NCBI GenBank assembly: GCA_035474375.1
Contig: DATINJ010000288.1
Location: forward strand, 5,525 to 69,524
Direction of reading: 5' to 3'
Length of the DNA: 64,000 bases
From: JANNPJ01 sp035474375
Lineage (GTDB): Bacteria; Actinomycetota; Actinomycetes; Actinomycetales; Kineosporiaceae
Shown: positions 62,179 through 64,000 of the stretch, one piece after another
Numbering within the stretch: position 1 is the stretch's first letter
Layout of the letters: each line of letters opens with the position of its first letter
Program-made: the position numbers and the translations under genes
The notes under the pieces: generated by a model
What the model saw: the letters and a program-made list of their open reading frames with translations, nothing else
What the model was told of the DNA's origin: nothing
Databases searched by the model: none

Positions 62179-62733
62179 ATGTCGGCCGGGCCGATGGTCT
62201 CCGCCTCGGTCACGTTCCTCGGCACCGAACCCCTCGAGGTGCTGAGGTTCGGCCCGGACGCCGCAGGAGTCGTCCGATACGCGAGTGTCGGCATCGCTCG
62301 GCGAGCGATGCACCCGCCGACCGCCGCGGTCGCCGACCCGTTACGGGGTCCGCGCTCCGAGTTGCTCCTCAGCCTGCGACCCGGCCGGGACGACGTGCTT
62401 CGCGCGCTCGCGGTCGTGGCCGCCTCCCCGGACGTTGAAGGTGTGGTGCTGACGGCCGGCGCCACCCTCGATCTGCAGACTCCGCTGTGGGCCGGCGCCC
62501 GGGTCAGCGCGGTTCTGCTCGGTGAACCCGGTGGCCTGGTCCCCGACCTAGATCTCGATCTCGGTCTGGAGACGGGTTCGGACGGCGTCCAACCGGTCCG
62601 GTTCCACCCGTTGCTCCCGATGACCGCCGCAGAGGCCGCGCTCAGCCGGGCCAAGGGAGCCGGCCTGGTCCAGCAGCTCTGGCTGGACGCCGGCACCGAT
62701 CTGCGCGACCCCGACCGCCGTGGCGTTGTTTAA
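62179..62733 (+). CDS. Suppressor-of-fused (SUFU) domain protein
   Basis: 184 residues from an ATG. Motifs VTFLGTEPLEVLRFGPD, GPRSELLLSLRPG, VVLTAGATLDLQTPLW, FHPLLPMTAAEAALSRAKG and GTDLRDPDRRGVV identify the bacterial SUFU domain family, of unknown biochemical role. In-frame codons immediately upstream (LDQVRDHLCTAFES, from a CTG at 62137) look like the conserved N-terminus of this family, so the true start may be non-ATG or earlier. Same strand as queE. Confidence 0.82.
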   Translation: MSAGPMVSASVTFLGTEPLEVLRFGPDAAGVVRYASVGIARRAMHPPTAAVADPLRGPRSELLLSLRPGRDDVLRALAVVAASPDVEGVVLTAGATLDLQTPLWAGARVSAVLLGEPGGLVPDLDLDLGLETGSDGVQPVRFHPLLPMTAAEAALSRAKGAGLVQQLWLDAGTDLRDPDRRGVV

Positions 62734-62938
62734 CCCGATTCGGGCGAGTTCGGGCTGGCCAAGCGCTTTCGGCTCGACTCCGGCCGGACAATTGATCATG
62801 CCCTTAACTCACCGACGAGGTTGAGCTGAGGCTGAGCCTGGGAGCCTTCCGTCGATGAGCGGGCGGCCCGGAGCGGGCAACCTGGACGAGGGCTAGAACG
62901 ACTGGGACTGTGACCGAGTGTCCAGCGTGGAGGTAATA

Positions 62939-63877
62939 GTGATCACGGAACGACCATGGGTGCTTGGCGGTCTGATCTCGGCCGGCACCAGCGTCGCGAT
63001 CTTCGGCCTGATCGCGGTGACCCAACCCGGGAACGTGGGGCCTCCGGCGAAGGACGAGTCCGTGATCGTGGCCGCTTCCTCTGCACCGCTCGCTCCCAGC
63101 CCGACCGCATTGACCGGCACGATCTCCTCCACCGCGAAGGCCGGAGCGGCCCGGTCGGTGCCGGTGAAGGTCGCCAAGACCGCCAAGCCGAAGACCACGA
63201 AGAAGGCGACACCCACCAAGACCACGAAGGCGCCCACCCCGGCGGCGCCGCGAACCGGAAGCCGGCCTGGCACCGGCCGGATCCAGTTCGGCAAGACGTA
63301 CAAGGGGAGAGCCACGTTCTACGGCGCGACCGGCGCGGGCAATTGCTCGTTCGATGCCTCCAGCGACCTGATGGTCGGCGCGATGAACCAGGCTGACTAC
63401 GAGAACTCCCAGGCCTGCGGCGCCTACCTGTCGGTGACCGGGCCGAACGGCAAGGTGACGATCAGGATCGTCGACCGCTGCCCGGAATGCCCGGTCGGAG
63501 CCATCGATTTGAGCCAGCAGGCATTCGCGAAGATCGCACCGGTGTCAGCAGGCCAGGTATCGATCTCGTGGCGGTTGCTCAGCCCGGCCAAGCTGGGCCC
63601 GGTCGCGTACCGGTACAAGACCGGATCGAGCCAGTACTGGTGCGGTATCCAGGTCCGCAATCACCGGAACCCGGTGCGCAGCGTGCAGGTGAAGAGCGGC
63701 GGTTCGTGGAAGACCCTGGAACGGCAGGAGTACAACTACTTCCTGTCCAACAACGGGGCCGGCTGCGGTGGCACCATCCGAGTCACCGACATCTACGGCA
63801 ACCGGGTCACCGACTCCGGCATCAAGATCCTCCCGGACCGCACCCAGCAAGGCAAAGCCCAGTTCCCCGCCGCCTGA
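62939..63877 (+). CDS. Secreted bacterial expansin (EXLX1-like)
   Basis: 312 residues. GTG start with GGAGG 5 nt upstream. A signal anchor and a Lys/Thr/Pro-rich linker (about 50-115) precede domain 1, a double-psi beta-barrel with GRATFYGATGAGNCSFD, IVDRCPEC (Asp179 as the key acid) and GAIDLSQQAFAKI. Domain 2 matches CBM63: Tyr233-Trp234 (SSQYWCG), IQVRNHRNPV and Tyr265 (QEYNYFLS) form the aromatic cellulose-binding face. Expansins loosen cellulose-rich walls without hydrolysis. Unlike the Bacillus protein it has several Cys, so disulfides are likely. Confidence 0.9.
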   Translation: MITERPWVLGGLISAGTSVAIFGLIAVTQPGNVGPPAKDESVIVAASSAPLAPSPTALTGTISSTAKAGAARSVPVKVAKTAKPKTTKKATPTKTTKAPTPAAPRTGSRPGTGRIQFGKTYKGRATFYGATGAGNCSFDASSDLMVGAMNQADYENSQACGAYLSVTGPNGKVTIRIVDRCPECPVGAIDLSQQAFAKIAPVSAGQVSISWRLLSPAKLGPVAYRYKTGSSQYWCGIQVRNHRNPVRSVQVKSGGSWKTLERQEYNYFLSNNGAGCGGTIRVTDIYGNRVTDSGIKILPDRTQQGKAQFPAA

Positions 63878-63914
63878 TCAGCAAGACCCTGCCGATCCGC
63901 ACCGCCCCGCAGGT

Positions 63915-64000
63915 CCCGTGATCATGCACGGTTGCTCGCCCTTCCTCCCGTGATCATGCACGCTTGCTCGCCCTTCCTCCCGTGATCATGCACGCTTGCA
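63915..64000. repeat. 32-bp tandem repeat ending in family A cores, running off the window
   Basis: Units start at 63915, 63947 and 63979; each reads CCCGTGATCATGCACG, then (G/C)TTGCTCGCCCTTCCT. The third is cut by the window end. Units are near identical throughout, including the part that would be a spacer, so this is a tandem repeat and not a CRISPR array. Confidence 0.88.

Noticed and set aside
63915..64000. Possible start of a CRISPR array
   Set aside because: The sequence between GATCATGCAC cores is the same in each unit, so there are no unique spacers, and no cas genes are present.

Overview
This 64 kb window is a chromosomal segment of a high-GC Gram-positive actinomycete. The reasons are the strong GC bias, frequent GTG starts, ATGA/GTGA stop-start overlaps, lipoprotein and sortase-free secretion signals, and families typical of Actinobacteria (TIGR03943, DUF3311-MctP pair, SUFU-domain protein, membrane beta-helix protein, shared-ATPase sugar importers). 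A methyl-accepting chemotaxis protein, a cheY-cheR-cheX operon and a c-di-GMP enzyme suggest a motile organism. An expansin and a copper radical oxidase with arabinofuranose-binding-type domains hint at contact with plant material. I cannot name the genus. No rRNA, tRNA, transposase, prophage or CRISPR array was seen.

Layout. 1-4.2 kb: 3' part of sbcC with a nurA-like nuclease gene. 4.2-11.6 kb: repeat-rich spacer, secreted 5'-nucleotidase, a two-gene metal-permease pair, a large membrane-anchored beta-helix protein and a small SitI3-like protein. 11.7-20.4 kb: recC-recB-recD operon. 20.4-23.0 kb: TetR regulator with a divergent sterol-desaturase-type hydroxylase, an acetyltransferase and a DUF1810 protein. 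23.1-27 kb: chemoreceptor and membrane GGDEF-EAL protein. 27-32 kb: small regulators, VOC, SRPBCC, pentapeptide-repeat and DUF4097-like membrane proteins. 32.1-38.8 kb: polyol locus (SorC regulator, ABC importer without ATPase, mannitol-type dehydrogenase, aldo/keto reductase). 38.9-43.4 kb: ROK regulator and a second ATPase-less sugar importer. 43.7-45.4 kb: cheY-cheR-cheX. 45.9-50.2 kb: copper radical oxidase, an unusual hexad/cysteine-repeat protein and a lipase. 50.2-53.1 kb: ABC exporter with a LolA/RseB-like protein. 53.2-57.6 kb: monocarboxylate symporter, acetyltransferase, copper-linked DUF4396 protein, uracil-DNA-glycosylase-like protein and a tiny membrane protein. 57.8-64 kb: DEAD-box helicase, secreted protein, NUDIX hydrolase, QueE-like radical SAM enzyme, SUFU protein, expansin and a tandem repeat running off the window.

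Functionally, the first 20 kb gathers two systems that process double-strand DNA ends (SbcC/NurA and RecBCD). The middle is a carbon-scavenging region with two regulator/importer pairs whose operators can be read directly. Signalling genes at 23 and 45 kb share what looks like the same FliA-type promoter, so they are probably one regulon. Metal themes recur: a His-rich permease partner, a CsoR-like box and a copper oxidase.

The most unusual material is (i) a 161-residue protein built of 22 hexads that change from Ser/Ala/Val to strictly three-spaced cysteines, (ii) a family of GATCATGCAC-containing hairpins that sits between convergent genes and has also entered the recB reading frame twice, and (iii) a roughly 180-bp MITE-like element with a partial second copy.
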